64,000 bases of DNA from Luteococcus sp038433135 (GCF_038433135.1 NZ_JBCDMV010000001.1:62001-126000), one strand, 5' to 3'. Shown: positions 25,087-34,292, numbered from the stretch's first letter. A program made the numbers and translations. The notes: generated from the letters alone by a model not told the origin.

Positions 25087-25215
25087 TGCATCCTCCTCAT
25101 CGTCGAGTGGCGGCACCCCATGGGCCCTTTCGGAGCAAAACTAGGCAACCCGACGCTGCCTTGCAAGCATCACGATCACGGGGCGCACATGCCCCGCTGA
25201 AGGGTTGCGGTCGCG

Positions 25216-26025
25216 TCAGCCGCGACGGGCGGCGCGCAGCCGCAGCGTGTAGGCCTTCGACGCCTCGCCGCAGACCGTGCGCAGGACCGGCTCCTGTGCG
25301 CGGGGATTGAACCGGCCGATCGCGCCGGAGATGCACAAGGAGGCCACCGCGGCACCCGACGGGGAGGTGACGGCGCACGCGATGCTGGTCAGCCCGAGCA
25401 CGCTCTCCTCGCGGTCGTAGGCGATCCCCTCCATCCGGATCCGCTCCAGCTCCGCCCGCAGTCGCACCGGACTGGTCAGGGTGTGCGGGGTGAAGGCTGT
25501 CAGGTCTCCGGCCAGCACCTGGTTGGCCAGCAACGGGTCGTGCGCCAACATCACCTTGCCGGCGGCGGAACTGTAGGCCGGGAAGCGGCCGCCGATCCGG
25601 GTGGGGGAGGCGACGTACTGCAAGCCGTGCAGCTTGTTCAGGAAGACCACATTGGGCCCGTCCAGCACCGCCAGGTGCACGGTCTGGCGGGTGCGCTCGT
25701 AGAGGTGCGCCAGGAAGGGAGTGAGGCTGTCGCGCACCAGATCCACCTCCGGCATCGGCACCGGGCTGGCCAGATCCTGCAGCGCCGGGCCGAGGCGATA
25801 GCTGCTGCCATCACGCTCCACCGCGCCATTGCGCTCCAGCATGCCCAGCAGGCGGAAGGCGGTCGACTTGCTCAGCTTGGCGCGGCGGGCCAGTTCGCTC
25901 ACCCCGACGCCGACAGTCGGGTCACCATCGAACGCCGCCAACAGGGCAAAGGCCTTGTCAACTGCGGTTCGGGCGTCGCGCGATTTGCTGTTGTCGCCGG
26001 GAGAGCTTCCCTGACCCGTGAGCAT
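25216..26025 (-). CDS. IclR-family transcriptional regulator
   Basis: The 269-residue protein has an N-terminal winged helix (~18-75; VSELARRAKLSKSTAFRLLGML) and a C-terminal IclR effector domain (~95-260; YVASPTRIGGRFPAYSSAAGKVMLA). IclR proteins bind small organic acids and control catabolic genes. The start ATG at 26025 follows AAAGGAAGCG. Being next to the 3-hydroxyisobutyrate dehydrogenase gene, it probably controls it. The 95-bp gap to cysE holds its promoter, which I cannot place precisely. Confidence 0.85.
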   Translation of the reverse strand: MLTGQGSSPGDNSKSRDARTAVDKAFALLAAFDGDPTVGVGVSELARRAKLSKSTAFRLLGMLERNGAVERDGSSYRLGPALQDLASPVPMPEVDLVRDSLTPFLAHLYERTRQTVHLAVLDGPNVVFLNKLHGLQYVASPTRIGGRFPAYSSAAGKVMLAHDPLLANQVLAGDLTAFTPHTLTSPVRLRAELERIRMEGIAYDREESVLGLTSIACAVTSPSGAAVASLCISGAIGRFNPRAQEPVLRTVCGEASKAYTLRLRAARRG

Positions 26026-26120
26026 CGCTTCCTTTCGTCGTCGAGCTGCAGTGCTCGCAACGAGCAACACTACCTGCTCATGGTCCGTATGATGGAATCT
26101 TCAATCTCGCGTGGGATACA

Positions 26121-26975
26121 TCACTCGCCCGACGGCTCCTCGTCGTCCAGCGACTGGTCCATCTCCAGCGCCGGCAGCGCAGTGCGCGGGTAGGCGACGG
26201 GCTTGGCCGGTACCCCCGCCACCGTGGTGTGCGGCGGGACGTCGTGCAGCACGACGGAGCCGGAGCCGATCTTGGCGCCCTCGCCCACCTTGATGTTGCC
26301 CAGCACCTTGGCGCCGGCGCCGATCATCACGCCGCGACCGATCTTGGGGTGACGATCCCCACCCACCTTGCCGGTACCGCCCAGGGTGACCTCGTGCAGC
26401 ATGGAGAAGTCGTCCTCGATCACGGCGGTCTCGCCGATCACCACGCTGGTGGCATGGTCGAACATCAGGCCCTTGCCCAGCCGCGCGCCCGGGTGGATGT
26501 CTACCGCGAAGGCCTCGGAGATCCGGCTCTGCATGAACAGTGCCAGGGCGTGGCGCTGCTGCTTCCAGTAGTGGTGGGAGACCCGGTGCGCCTGGATCGC
26601 GTGGAAACCCTTGAAGTAGAGCAGCGGCTGCGAGTAGCCGCGGCAGGCCGGGTCACGGGTGACGATGGCCTGCAGATCCGCCAGCACCGCCTGCTGGATC
26701 TCGTCGTGGTTGGCGAAGACCGGCTGCAGCAGGTCCCGCAGGGTGAGCGCGGTGACCGTCTGGCTGGCGAGTTTGCTGGCCAGCAGGTAGCTCAGCGAAT
26801 CTGCCAGGGTCTCGTGGCCCAGGATGACGGTGTTCAGGAAACCCGCCAGTGCGGGCTCGGTAACGGCGTCGGACTCCGCCTCGGAACGAATCCGGTCCCA
26901 CACCGCGGCGTCGTCCACCGGCGTGCAGAAATGGGGAGTGCTGCCCTCGGGGGCCGGATTGGGCCTGCGAATCAT
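26121..26975 (-). CDS. cysE: serine O-acetyltransferase, long form
   Basis: The 284-residue enzyme has the N-terminal alpha-helical SATase domain (~15-150; WDRIRSEAESD, LASKLASQTV) followed by left-handed beta-helix hexapeptide repeats. The active region is GARLGKGLMFDHATSVVIGE, then LHEVTLGGTGK and a GDRHPKIGRGVMIGAGAKVL block. It acetylates serine for cysteine synthesis. This E. coli-like length is longer than the ~200-residue EpsC form usual in actinobacteria, which could reflect transfer. No cysK is adjacent. The start is ATG 26975; no strong ribosome site is seen. Confidence 0.88.
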   Translation of the reverse strand: MIRRPNPAPEGSTPHFCTPVDDAAVWDRIRSEAESDAVTEPALAGFLNTVILGHETLADSLSYLLASKLASQTVTALTLRDLLQPVFANHDEIQQAVLADLQAIVTRDPACRGYSQPLLYFKGFHAIQAHRVSHHYWKQQRHALALFMQSRISEAFAVDIHPGARLGKGLMFDHATSVVIGETAVIEDDFSMLHEVTLGGTGKVGGDRHPKIGRGVMIGAGAKVLGNIKVGEGAKIGSGSVVLHDVPPHTTVAGVPAKPVAYPRTALPALEMDQSLDDEEPSGE

Positions 26976-27073
26976 TTCTCACCCTTCGTACGGAGACAGA
27001 CGTCACGCTACGTGCCGTGCAACGTTCCCGGCCACTTGGGCATTCCCCCGAGGCGGGTGGAATGCTGGTGATC

Positions 27074-27574
27074 ATGGCTGAGGAGATGGTGACCATCTAC
27101 GACGAGCAGGCCCGCCCCGCGGGCGTCGCGTCCCGATCGGTGATGCGTCGGGAGAACCTGCGCCACGGCGGCACCGGCATCCTGGTCACGAATTCCGCCG
27201 GGCAGGTCTATGCGCACCGGCGCACCGAGCAGAAGGACGTCTACCCCGGCTACTACGACCTGGCAGCGGGCGGGGTGATTGCCGCCGGCGAGGAGCCGCT
27301 GGATTCCGCCCGACGCGAGTTGGCCGAGGAGCTGGGGATCACCGGCGTCGAGCTGGAATCCCTTGGTGAGTACGAATTTTGCGATGAGCGGCTGAACCTG
27401 CACGCGTGGCTCTACCGGGTGGTCTGGGACGGCCCGGTGATCCATCAGGCCAGCGAGGTGGCATGGGGCGGGTGGATGGATCTGGGCCAGATCCGGGCAC
27501 TGATCGAGGATCCGCAGATCGACGTGATGCCGGACGCGGTCACCCTCTGGAGCCAGGCAGGGCTGTTCGACTGA
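27074..27574 (+). CDS. Nudix hydrolase
   Basis: The 166-residue protein has a complete Nudix box, GVIAAGEEPLDSARRELAEE followed by LGI, at ~70-92. The glutamates that bind Mg2+ or Mn2+ are present. The surrounding fold (HGGTGILVTNSAGQVYAHRR; GWMDLGQIRAL) resembles the IPP-isomerase/YfcD-like branch of the family, which hydrolyses nucleoside diphosphate derivatives or isomerises prenyl diphosphates. YfcD-like hydrolase is the better fit given the length. The ATG at 27074 or 27062 could be used; neither has an ideal ribosome site. It is divergent from cysE. Confidence 0.75.
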   Translation: MAEEMVTIYDEQARPAGVASRSVMRRENLRHGGTGILVTNSAGQVYAHRRTEQKDVYPGYYDLAAGGVIAAGEEPLDSARRELAEELGITGVELESLGEYEFCDERLNLHAWLYRVVWDGPVIHQASEVAWGGWMDLGQIRALIEDPQIDVMPDAVTLWSQAGLFD

Positions 27575-27640
27575 CGTCCCCTGGGGGACGGCGGCGGGGG
27601 CACGGTGTCGAGCTTCACGGCGACCCCCTGATTTCCTACC

Positions 27641-28159
27641 ATGACGTCCATGACGACGCCCCAGTATCCGCAGGACCCGATGCAGCAGAAGCCCCAAGGC
27701 CAGCCCGGCCCGGGGCAGCCGTACGTCGATCCGTCGGCGCCGGCGGGCCAGCAGTCCTGGGGACAGCCGCAGACCCAGCCGTGGGGTCAGATTCCGCCAC
27801 AGGGCCCGGTCGGCAACCTGCCGGCCAACTTCCAACAGCCGGGTGGGCTGGTGCCCACCACGCCGCCACCGGTCAAGAGCAAGACCAAGATGGTTTTCGG
27901 ATGGATCCTGCTGGTCTTCACCGTGCTGGGCATCCTCAGCCTGTTGAGCCGGGCGGGGCAGGGGAAATTGGTGCTGGTCTACCCCGACGACCTGGGGAGG
28001 ACCATCGGCAGCTGGATCGGGATGGCCATCTTCAACGTCCTACCAGCCTGGGGCGCCTACCAGTTGCTCACCTCGCACAGCCGGGCGATGCAGAAGTGGC
28101 ACCGCGGCCAGGGGCTTCCGGGGGGCTGGGCTGGGCAGGAGCTTCCGCCCTACCAGTGA
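27641..28159 (+). CDS. hypothetical membrane protein with Pro/Gln-rich N terminus
   Basis: I do not recognise this 172-residue protein. The first ~80 residues are proline-, glutamine- and glycine-rich and probably disordered (TTPQYPQDPMQQKPQGQ). A hydrophobic helix follows (MVFGWILLVFTVLGILSLLS), then a second (GMAIFNVLPAWGAYQLLTS) and a basic tail. Proteins with a Pro/Gln-rich cytoplasmic tail ahead of two membrane helices are common small envelope proteins in actinobacteria. There is no clear Shine-Dalgarno. It is downstream of the Nudix gene and 28 bases from the convergent hypothetical gene. Confidence 0.6.
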   Translation: MTSMTTPQYPQDPMQQKPQGQPGPGQPYVDPSAPAGQQSWGQPQTQPWGQIPPQGPVGNLPANFQQPGGLVPTTPPPVKSKTKMVFGWILLVFTVLGILSLLSRAGQGKLVLVYPDDLGRTIGSWIGMAIFNVLPAWGAYQLLTSHSRAMQKWHRGQGLPGGWAGQELPPYQ

Positions 28160-28187
28160 TCCTGTTGCCAGACCACCAGGCGTCGGC

Positions 28188-28553
28188 TCAGCCCAACGCC
28201 CCCAGGTAACGATCGTCGCGGGCCCCAGTTTCGGGGGAGGCGAGCGCCAGGGCGAGCCGCATCATTGCCTGTGACAGCAGGGTTTCTGGGTCTTCGTCGG
28301 AGTCGACCGGCAGCACGAGTCGCAGCGTGATCTCGGTGTCCAGCGCGCTGGAACCGTGCCGGGCCATCGATCGCTGCCCGGCCACCCGCCAGCTGCTCCC
28401 CGATGGGAGCTGATTCAGGTCGGTGGGGAAGGCCAACAGTTCGTCGACGGTGAAGTCGGCGCTGGCCAGCCGCGGGTCCGGGGCGACCGGCAGCGGGGCG
28501 CCCAGCGTGAACTCGTCGGAGATCGGGGTGCGGGCGGTGAAGGCGAGGCTCAT
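28188..28553 (-). CDS. hypothetical protein
   Basis: This 121-residue protein shows no domain I know. It reads MSLAFTARTPISDEFTLGAP, is mildly acidic, and ends in a predicted helix (LSQAMMRLALALASPETG). It has no signal peptide or membrane helix. The ATG at 28553 is chosen because the region upstream is the family B palindromic repeat. Coding potential is supported by a GC-rich third-position pattern and length, but not by homology. Confidence 0.5.
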   Translation of the reverse strand: MSLAFTARTPISDEFTLGAPLPVAPDPRLASADFTVDELLAFPTDLNQLPSGSSWRVAGQRSMARHGSSALDTEITLRLVLPVDSDEDPETLLSQAMMRLALALASPETGARDDRYLGALG

Positions 28554-28601
28554 GACGCCATTGTGCCGCCCCAGTGGTGGCCCACGGTGCGGGGCGCTGC
28601 T

Positions 28602-28688
28602 GGTCTGCGCCACAAACCGCATCCTTGTTCGGGGGCAGTGCCAGATGTGCACTGGATCCCCTTCAGAACGTGGTTTGTGGCGCAGACC
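28602..28688. repeat. family B inverted repeat, copy 1
   Basis: GGTCTGCGCCACAAACC (28602-28618) pairs perfectly with 28672-28688. Internal stems GGGG/CCCC and CAGTG/CACTG extend the cruciform. The 83-bp core (28607-28689) matches copy 2 (62585-62667) in length, orientation and both arms. It lies upstream of the hypothetical gene and downstream of trmO. A partial family A-like arm, CTGACTTCCAGATCGC, follows near 28727. Confidence 0.85.
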
Positions 28689-28767
28689 GGATGCCATCCG
28701 CCAAGACTCGCCCAGCGGCTTCGTCTGACTTCCAGATCGCCTCGGTGGCGAGTCCCGGTCAGCGACC

Positions 28768-29499
28768 TCAGCGGTAGCCCGGCCACGCGGCGTCGGCGTC
28801 GGGGCTGAGCGGCTGCACGTCCACCACACGCACCGTGGTCGCGTCGATGGTGAAGCGGACGTCCAGCCCGGCGAAGGGCAGCCCGAAGACCCGCTCTGGA
28901 TCGTCCAGGAAGCGGGGGCGGGGATCGCGGGAGAGCACGCCCAGCAATGCCTCGCGCTTGGCCCGGGGCACCCGCGCCAGCAACTCGTCCGGGAAGTCCA
29001 CCCGGAACCAGTCCTCCGGGTTGGTCTCGATGAAACCGCTTGTCGCCTCGGGGTGCGAGTCGAAGGGGATGTACGGCTTGATGTCCAGGATCGGGGTGCC
29101 GTCCACCAGGTCCGCGCCGCTGACCAGCAGCACCGGGGCCTGGTCGCCGTCCAGTTCGACGCCCTCCAACCGCACGGAGCTCAACCCGATCGGGTTGGGG
29201 CGGAAGGGCGAACGGGTCGCGAAGACCCCCAGCCGGTCATGCCCGCCCAGCCGCGGCGGACGCACCGTCGGGGACCATCCACGTCGCGCCGACACCGACT
29301 TGTCGAACTCCCAGATCAGCCACAGGTGGCTGAAACCCTCGATCCCGCGCAGGGCGTCGAGCGAGCGGAAGCCGGGTTCGAAGATCACCCGGGCCAGCAG
29401 CTCCGGCACCAGACCGGCCTGCCGTGGCACCCCGAACTTCGAGGGGAAGTCCGTGCGGATCCGGGCGACGGTGGCGTAGGGCGGGCGCGGGGTGGTCAC
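28768..29499 (-). CDS. trmO: tRNA (N6-methyl-threonylcarbamoyl-A37) methyltransferase
   Basis: The 243-residue protein matches the TrmO/TsaA (YaeB/VirR) family. It has VARIRTDFPSKFGVPRQAG at the start, then LRGIEGFSHLWLIWEFDK and RLGVFATRSPFRPNPIGLS, the family signature around residue 85-110. LVDGTPILDIKPYIPFD comes after. TrmO uses SAM to methylate the threonylcarbamoyl group of t6A37 in tRNAs that decode ANN threonine codons. It acts in the cytoplasm. The start is at 29499, where the conserved N-terminal strand begins. Downstream lies the family B palindrome; upstream, on the same strand, is the DUF2252 gene. Confidence 0.9.
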   Translation of the reverse strand: MTTPRPPYATVARIRTDFPSKFGVPRQAGLVPELLARVIFEPGFRSLDALRGIEGFSHLWLIWEFDKSVSARRGWSPTVRPPRLGGHDRLGVFATRSPFRPNPIGLSSVRLEGVELDGDQAPVLLVSGADLVDGTPILDIKPYIPFDSHPEATSGFIETNPEDWFRVDFPDELLARVPRAKREALLGVLSRDPRPRFLDDPERVFGLPFAGLDVRFTIDATTVRVVDVQPLSPDADAAWPGYR

Positions 29500-29526
29500 C
29501 GGCCAACCGTAGCGAGTGCCCCGGGC

Positions 29527-30939
29527 TCAGGTCAGCGGGTCGTCGCAGGGCAGCTTGCCCGCCCGGACCGCGGCCACCAGCTCGGCGTGGTCCTTCTCCG
29601 TCTGGTCGGCATAGGCCTTGGCCCAGCGGCCGAAGGCCTCCGCCACCGGGGTCTTCTTGCCCAGATATCCGGAGATCACCGACGCGCCGGAGGTGCGGGC
29701 ATGCCCCTTGGCCAGCAGGTGGCCGGTGATCCCGGCATAGTCCTCCAGCGCCGACGGGCTCATGGTCTCCAGCGGGACGCCGCCCTTCATGTTGCGGTAC
29801 TGGCGCACGTAGTACTGGTGCTCCCCGGCGCTGGCCCAGCCCAGCAGGGGATCGGAGACGGTCTGCAGCTGCTGCTGGTACTCCACCACCCGCTGGCCCT
29901 GGTGGTTGTGCCAGGCGCGTTCGCCGTGCACATGGGGCGCCAGCACGGAGCGCTGCGCCTGCTTGAGCTGCAGGAAGAGCACGTCGTCCTCCCGGGAGCC
30001 CACCAGCAGCGCCACCCAGGAGCGCATCCCCACCGATCCGACGCCCACCACCTTGTGGGCGATGTCCACCAGCGAGTAGCCGCCGACGATCCGTCGCCAC
30101 TGTGGGGTCAGGGTGTGCAGGTAGTCGTCCAACGCCTCCACCAGCTGCGCGCGGGTCTCGGCGTCGGGGTGGGTCACCAGCGGGGGATTGTCCACGATCT
30201 CCGACGCGCTGGTGGCGCCGCCGGCCAGCTTGGGCAGCATCCGGTCGTCGGTGCGCTTGCGGGCGGCCCGGGCGGCCCGCTGGATCTCCTCGCGCAGGCT
30301 CTCCTCCGTCGAGGTCTCGTGCAGGGCGTTCAGGTCGAGGTGGTTGAAGGCTCGCCACAGTAGCGGCTGCTTGGAGAGGAAGCTGACCTCCTCGCGATAG
30401 CTCTGCACGCAGTTGGTGACCGCGGTGGCGCACTGCTCCTCTGTGGCGCCATTGGTGCGGCCCAGCACCCAGATGGAGGCGGTCAACCGGCGCAGGTCCC
30501 ATTCCCAGGCACCGGTGTGTGCCTCGTCGAAGTCGTTCAGGTCGATCACCTGGTTGCCCTCGGGGGAACGGTAGAAGCCGATGTTGCCAATGTGCGCGTC
30601 ACCGCAGGCGGTGGTGTGCACTCCGGTGGAGGGCAGGTTGGCGACGTCGTGCGCCATCATCTGGGCGCTGCCGCGCAGCAGGCCGAAGGGTGAGGCGGCC
30701 ATCCGTCCGATCCGCAGGCCGAAGAGCCAGGGCAGCCGCCCCTCGTGCGTCTTCTGGATCAGCTCGACGACGTCGGGCCGGTCCGAGGTGGGTTGCCAGA
30801 AGCCCAAGCTGTGGTGCGGGGTGTGATGCCGTAGCAGCTTGCCGCGCGCCACTCGTTCGGCCCGGTCGGTCGCGCGAATGCTGAAGGAGGAAAAGGCGTC
30901 ACCGCCCTTGTCCTGCGCGGTGATGGGCGGTGGGGTCAT
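29527..30939 (-). CDS. DUF2252 family protein
   Basis: The 470-residue protein belongs to the DUF2252 family. It shows the kinase-like core: TACGDAHIGNIGFYRSPEGN (~112-131), then VIDLNDFDEAHTGAWEWDLRR. The D-x-H-x-x-N and D-x-D arrangement resembles aminoglycoside-phosphotransferase-like enzymes and suggests a phosphotransferase or nucleotide-binding function, but no activity is established. The ATG at 30939 is preceded by AAGGAGC. It is divergent from the ACT-domain gene. I cannot name a substrate. Confidence 0.8.
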   Translation of the reverse strand: MTPPPITAQDKGGDAFSSFSIRATDRAERVARGKLLRHHTPHHSLGFWQPTSDRPDVVELIQKTHEGRLPWLFGLRIGRMAASPFGLLRGSAQMMAHDVANLPSTGVHTTACGDAHIGNIGFYRSPEGNQVIDLNDFDEAHTGAWEWDLRRLTASIWVLGRTNGATEEQCATAVTNCVQSYREEVSFLSKQPLLWRAFNHLDLNALHETSTEESLREEIQRAARAARKRTDDRMLPKLAGGATSASEIVDNPPLVTHPDAETRAQLVEALDDYLHTLTPQWRRIVGGYSLVDIAHKVVGVGSVGMRSWVALLVGSREDDVLFLQLKQAQRSVLAPHVHGERAWHNHQGQRVVEYQQQLQTVSDPLLGWASAGEHQYYVRQYRNMKGGVPLETMSPSALEDYAGITGHLLAKGHARTSGASVISGYLGKKTPVAEAFGRWAKAYADQTEKDHAELVAAVRAGKLPCDDPLT

Positions 30940-31005
30940 CCGGGGCTCCTTCACGACTGTCTCAAGTGATCGTAGCTGTCCCCGCCGACAGATTAAGCTC
31001 TGTGC

Positions 31006-31527
31006 ATGGCACAGCTTCTGTTGACCCTGATCGGTGATGATCGTGAGGGCCTGGTCTCGGCCCTGAGCTCCGTCGTTGCGCAGCACGACGGCAACTGGCT
31101 GGAGAGCCAGATGGCGAGGCTGGGCGGCAAGTTCGCCGGCGTCGCGCTGGTGGACCTGCCCGACGAGAAGACCAATGCGTTCACCGCCGCGGTGGGTGGC
31201 ATGACGGATCTGCAGGTGAGCGTCACCCCGGCCGGCGAGCAGTCCGAGCCGCTCGGTACGCCGGTCACGCTGCGCTTGGTGGGCAATGACCGGCCCGGCA
31301 TCGTCCGCGAGGTCACCACCGTGCTGGCCGGCAAGGGGGTCGGCATCGACGAGATGCACACCTCCACCCGGCCGGCGCCGATGGCCGACACCACCCTGTT
31401 CGAGACGATCGCCCAGGTGCGGCTGCCCGAGGGGCTGGAGGTCGGGGAGGTTCGGGAGTCGCTGGAGGCGATTGCCGCCGAGCTGATGGTCGACCTGGAC
31501 TTCGACGAGACCCTCGACGACGCCTGA
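31006..31527 (+). CDS. GcvR-like double ACT-domain protein
   Basis: The 173-residue protein has two ACT domains: LLLTLIGDDREGLVSALSSV (~4-23) and VTLRLVGNDRPGIVREVTTV (~87-106). Each has the glycine-containing ligand-binding turn. Known two-ACT proteins such as GcvR repress glycine-cleavage genes through protein contacts. Whether this one is a regulator or an amino acid sensor of another pathway cannot be told. A TAAGCT -10-like hexamer ends six bases before the ATG at 31006, with no ribosome site, so a leaderless mRNA is likely. It is divergent from the DUF2252 gene. Confidence 0.75.
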   Translation: MAQLLLTLIGDDREGLVSALSSVVAQHDGNWLESQMARLGGKFAGVALVDLPDEKTNAFTAAVGGMTDLQVSVTPAGEQSEPLGTPVTLRLVGNDRPGIVREVTTVLAGKGVGIDEMHTSTRPAPMADTTLFETIAQVRLPEGLEVGEVRESLEAIAAELMVDLDFDETLDDA

Positions 31528-31558
31528 CCGGCTGGACGTTGGCCCGGCGGTCGGCCTG

Positions 31559-32314
31559 TCAGCGACGACGGACCCGGCGCGCGGCCAGCACCGCCAGCGA
31601 GCGCTTGCCGTAGCGTTCGGCGGTGGCGTCGTGCAGGTCCACCACCTCGCGTTCCACCCGACGGGTGAAGGCCGCCACCCCCTCGCCGGGGCGGGGCTCC
31701 AGGGGCCGGCCCACCACCACGTGCACCGTGCGGCGCGGCCAGCGCGGGAAGCGGGCCTCCGCCGGCCAGGCGTCGGAGCAGCCCACCAGGGCGACCGGCA
31801 CGCAGGGCACCTTGCCGCTGACGCACAGCCGGCCGGCGCCCGGGGTGAAGGTGGCCATGGCGCCGGTGCGGGAGCGGGTGCCCTCCGGGAAGATCAGCAG
31901 GGGGGTGCCATCCTTCAGCAGCGCCGACGACAGCCCCTTGTGATTGCCCTTGTGCGGGCGGCCCGGCCGGTCGATCGGGTAGGCGTTGAACAGCAGCACC
32001 GGCGCCAGCGCGGTGTACCAGTGCAGGAAGAAGTGGTCGGCGGCGGCACCAGCGGCCAGATTGGTGGTCAGGTGATCCGGCAGCGCCGAGTAGATCAGTG
32101 CCGTGTCCAGGTGCGACGAGTGGTTGGCGACGACGACGAAGGGGCCGGTCAGGCCCTCCACATTCTCCGAGCCGTGGAGTTCCACGTTGACGCCGACCTT
32201 CACCGCCCCGGCGAGCACCGTCTTGCGCACCAGCCGTCGGAGCCGGGCCAGCGAGGGGTCACGGTAGCGCCGCGGCACGATGGCCGCGGAGGAGGGGGCT
32301 TGCTGCTGACTCAT
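31559..32314 (-). CDS. plsC: 1-acyl-sn-glycerol-3-phosphate acyltransferase
   Basis: The 251-residue membrane-associated enzyme has the acyltransferase motifs in order: NHSSHLDTA (NHx4D, ~70-78), a middle DRPGRPHKGN block, LLIFPEGTRSRTGAMATFTP (~143) and PCVPVAL. PlsC family members add the second acyl chain to lysophosphatidic acid in phospholipid synthesis. The ATG at 32314 follows CAGGAAG; the frame extends upstream but reads non-coding. It runs toward the ACT-domain gene end and is followed, on the minus strand, by nothing close. Related lipid-modifying acyltransferases are a less specific alternative. Confidence 0.85.
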   Translation of the reverse strand: MSQQQAPSSAAIVPRRYRDPSLARLRRLVRKTVLAGAVKVGVNVELHGSENVEGLTGPFVVVANHSSHLDTALIYSALPDHLTTNLAAGAAADHFFLHWYTALAPVLLFNAYPIDRPGRPHKGNHKGLSSALLKDGTPLLIFPEGTRSRTGAMATFTPGAGRLCVSGKVPCVPVALVGCSDAWPAEARFPRWPRRTVHVVVGRPLEPRPGEGVAAFTRRVEREVVDLHDATAERYGKRSLAVLAARRVRRR

Positions 32315-32402
32315 CGGGCCACTTCCTGCACGATCAGAGCATGCCATGGATGACCAGCCGGATGCTCGCTGGTGCCTTGCTCGTGGCCTGGCGCCTGCCG
32401 GA

Positions 32403-33602
32403 TCAGGCCTTGGCGCAGCTCTGGGTGCTGACCGGGGTGCGGTAGCTGGCCGCCTTGTCCAGCATCGCGTCGGTGGCGGCGTCGGTCAGGGCATATCCGG
32501 TGGAGTGGTCAACCATGGAGCGGGCAAAGATGGTGCCGGCCACCCGGCCGTCGGTGGTGAGCAGAGGGCCGCCGGAATTGCCCGGCTGCACCGTGCCGCT
32601 GAGCGAGTAGACCTGCCGCACCACGCCCTTCCCGCCGTAGATGTCGTCGCCATTGGCGCTGACCGTGCCGCGCACGCGCGCCGCCTTGACCGTGTAGCCG
32701 CCGCCCTGCGGGAAGCCCGCCACCACCGCGTCCTGCCGCGAGCTCAGCGAGCCGGCGCGGGGCAGCGCCGCCGCCCGCAGCGACGGGACGTCGAGGATGG
32801 CCAGATCCAGATCCGGGTTGAAGGCGACGACGGTGGCACTCAGCCGCTCGCCAACCCCGCCCACCTGCACCGTCGTGCTGCTGGAGCCCGCGACGACGTG
32901 GGCATTGGTGACCACCCGGTTCCCGGCCACCACCCAGCCGCTGCCGGAATGGGCCTGGGAACAGCTCTGGGCGTCGGCATTGATCTTGACGATGCTGCCC
33001 GCGGCCCGACGCACCGCGGCGGTCTTGGCGGCCGCCGTGTCCGGCGACGGCACCGGCAGCACCGGCTCGGGCGCCAGCCCGCTGAAGACCCGGGGGAAGC
33101 CCGCCTCGCCGAGGCTCTGGGTGAACCGGCCAGCCCATCGCCCGGCCGCATCGGGCGTCACCTTCTCCATCCCCGCCAGTACCCGGGAATCGTTCATCTG
33201 GGTGGTCAGGGAGCGCGGCAGGATGGGGCGGATGGCCCCGCCGACGAGGGTGAACGTGATACTCACCATCAGCATCGAGACCAGCGCGCCGATCCCGGAA
33301 TCCAGCAGTCGCGCGCTCTGCCCGGAGGCCCGGGCGCGCAGCTGCAGCCCGACCCGGATCAGCAGCGATTCGCCCAGCAGCGCCCCGAGCAGCACGCCGA
33401 CGATCAGCAGGGGGAATGGCTGCTGCAGGTCCTCGTCCCAACGGGCGAGCAACCGCGGGGTCAGCCAGAGCCCGACGGTGGCGCCCAGCAACAGCCCGCC
33501 CAGCCCGAAGACGCTGGTCAGCGCTCCCACCCGCCAGCCGCGAAAGGCATGGCTGAGCAGCAGCACCAGAAGTGCCAGGTCAATCCAGTCCAGACCGGTC
33601 AT
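32403..33602 (-). CDS. MarP-like CvpA/serine protease
   Basis: The 399-residue protein has an N-terminal CvpA-like domain with four membrane helices (~1-140; IDLALLVLLLSHAFRGWRVG) and an extracytoplasmic trypsin-like domain. The triad is H in VVTNAHVVAG, D in NPDLDLAILD and S in VQPGNSGGPLL. Size and layout match MarP of mycobacteria (about 397 residues), a periplasmic protease that keeps internal pH in acid. Conserved C-terminal cysteines (e.g. STQSCAKA) suggest the usual disulfide. The ATG at 33602 begins right before the first membrane helix. Confidence 0.85.
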   Translation of the reverse strand: MTGLDWIDLALLVLLLSHAFRGWRVGALTSVFGLGGLLLGATVGLWLTPRLLARWDEDLQQPFPLLIVGVLLGALLGESLLIRVGLQLRARASGQSARLLDSGIGALVSMLMVSITFTLVGGAIRPILPRSLTTQMNDSRVLAGMEKVTPDAAGRWAGRFTQSLGEAGFPRVFSGLAPEPVLPVPSPDTAAAKTAAVRRAAGSIVKINADAQSCSQAHSGSGWVVAGNRVVTNAHVVAGSSSTTVQVGGVGERLSATVVAFNPDLDLAILDVPSLRAAALPRAGSLSSRQDAVVAGFPQGGGYTVKAARVRGTVSANGDDIYGGKGVVRQVYSLSGTVQPGNSGGPLLTTDGRVAGTIFARSMVDHSTGYALTDAATDAMLDKAASYRTPVSTQSCAKA

Positions 33603-33749
33603 CGGGCTCCTTTCGCATGCTCCATGGTGCCGCGGGAATCTGTGGGGGCAACCAGGCTGGTAGCTCGGCCAGGTGCGATTGCTGCGATGTCTGGAGCCGC
33701 GGCTCACCGGGGCTCGGCTCGTCGTGCCGGTCTCCGCAGTCCGAATCCG

Positions 33750-34187
33750 TCAGTCGATCGGCCGACCCCGCAGCTTCTTCGTCTCCGAGCGGCGCTTCTT
33801 GCTGGCCAGCCGGCGCTGCACCGATCCGCGGGAGGGTTTGGTGGCGCGGCGGGCCGGAGGCGGGGGAGCCAGGGCCTCGCGCAGCAGAGTCGCCATCCGC
33901 TCCCGGGCGGCGGCCCGGTTGCGGCGCTGGTGACGGTGCTCGGAGGCGTCAACGCGCAGCAACGTTCCATCCAGCCGGCCGGCCAGCCGGGCCAGCACCC
34001 GCTCGCGCTGGCGATCGGTGAAGGCCGTCGTCACGGCCAGGTCCAGGGTGAGTTGCACCCGGGAATCGGTGGTGTTGACCCCCTGGCCACCGGGCCCGCC
34101 GGAACGGCTGAACTGCTCCGTCAGCTCCGCCTCACCAATCACCAGGCCGTGCGGGGCGCCGGGCCCGGGCGCAATCACCAGATCCAT
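33750..34187 (-). CDS. arfB: alternative ribosome-rescue factor ArfB / peptidyl-tRNA hydrolase
   Basis: The 145-residue protein carries the GGQ motif in SRSGGPGGQGVNTTDSRVQL (~27-46), which reaches the peptidyl-transferase centre. A basic, disordered C-terminal tail (RLASKKRRSETKKLRGRPID) enters the mRNA channel of a stalled ribosome. ArfB releases nascent chains on non-stop ribosomes as a tmRNA back-up. Release-factor proteins are longer. The ATG at 34187 is the natural start. It faces the DUF3267 gene across a 228-bp gap that contains a family A palindrome. Confidence 0.92.
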   Translation of the reverse strand: MDLVIAPGPGAPHGLVIGEAELTEQFSRSGGPGGQGVNTTDSRVQLTLDLAVTTAFTDRQRERVLARLAGRLDGTLLRVDASEHRHQRRNRAAARERMATLLREALAPPPPARRATKPSRGSVQRRLASKKRRSETKKLRGRPID

Positions 34188-34292
34188 GGCCCCTCCTTCC
34201 CGGCAAGTCTCTCAGGAGCCGGTCGTCGACCGCACGGCGTTTTCGGCGGCAGGGTCGGACAGGCCCGTTCCTGACCGGGTGGCAAGGATGTC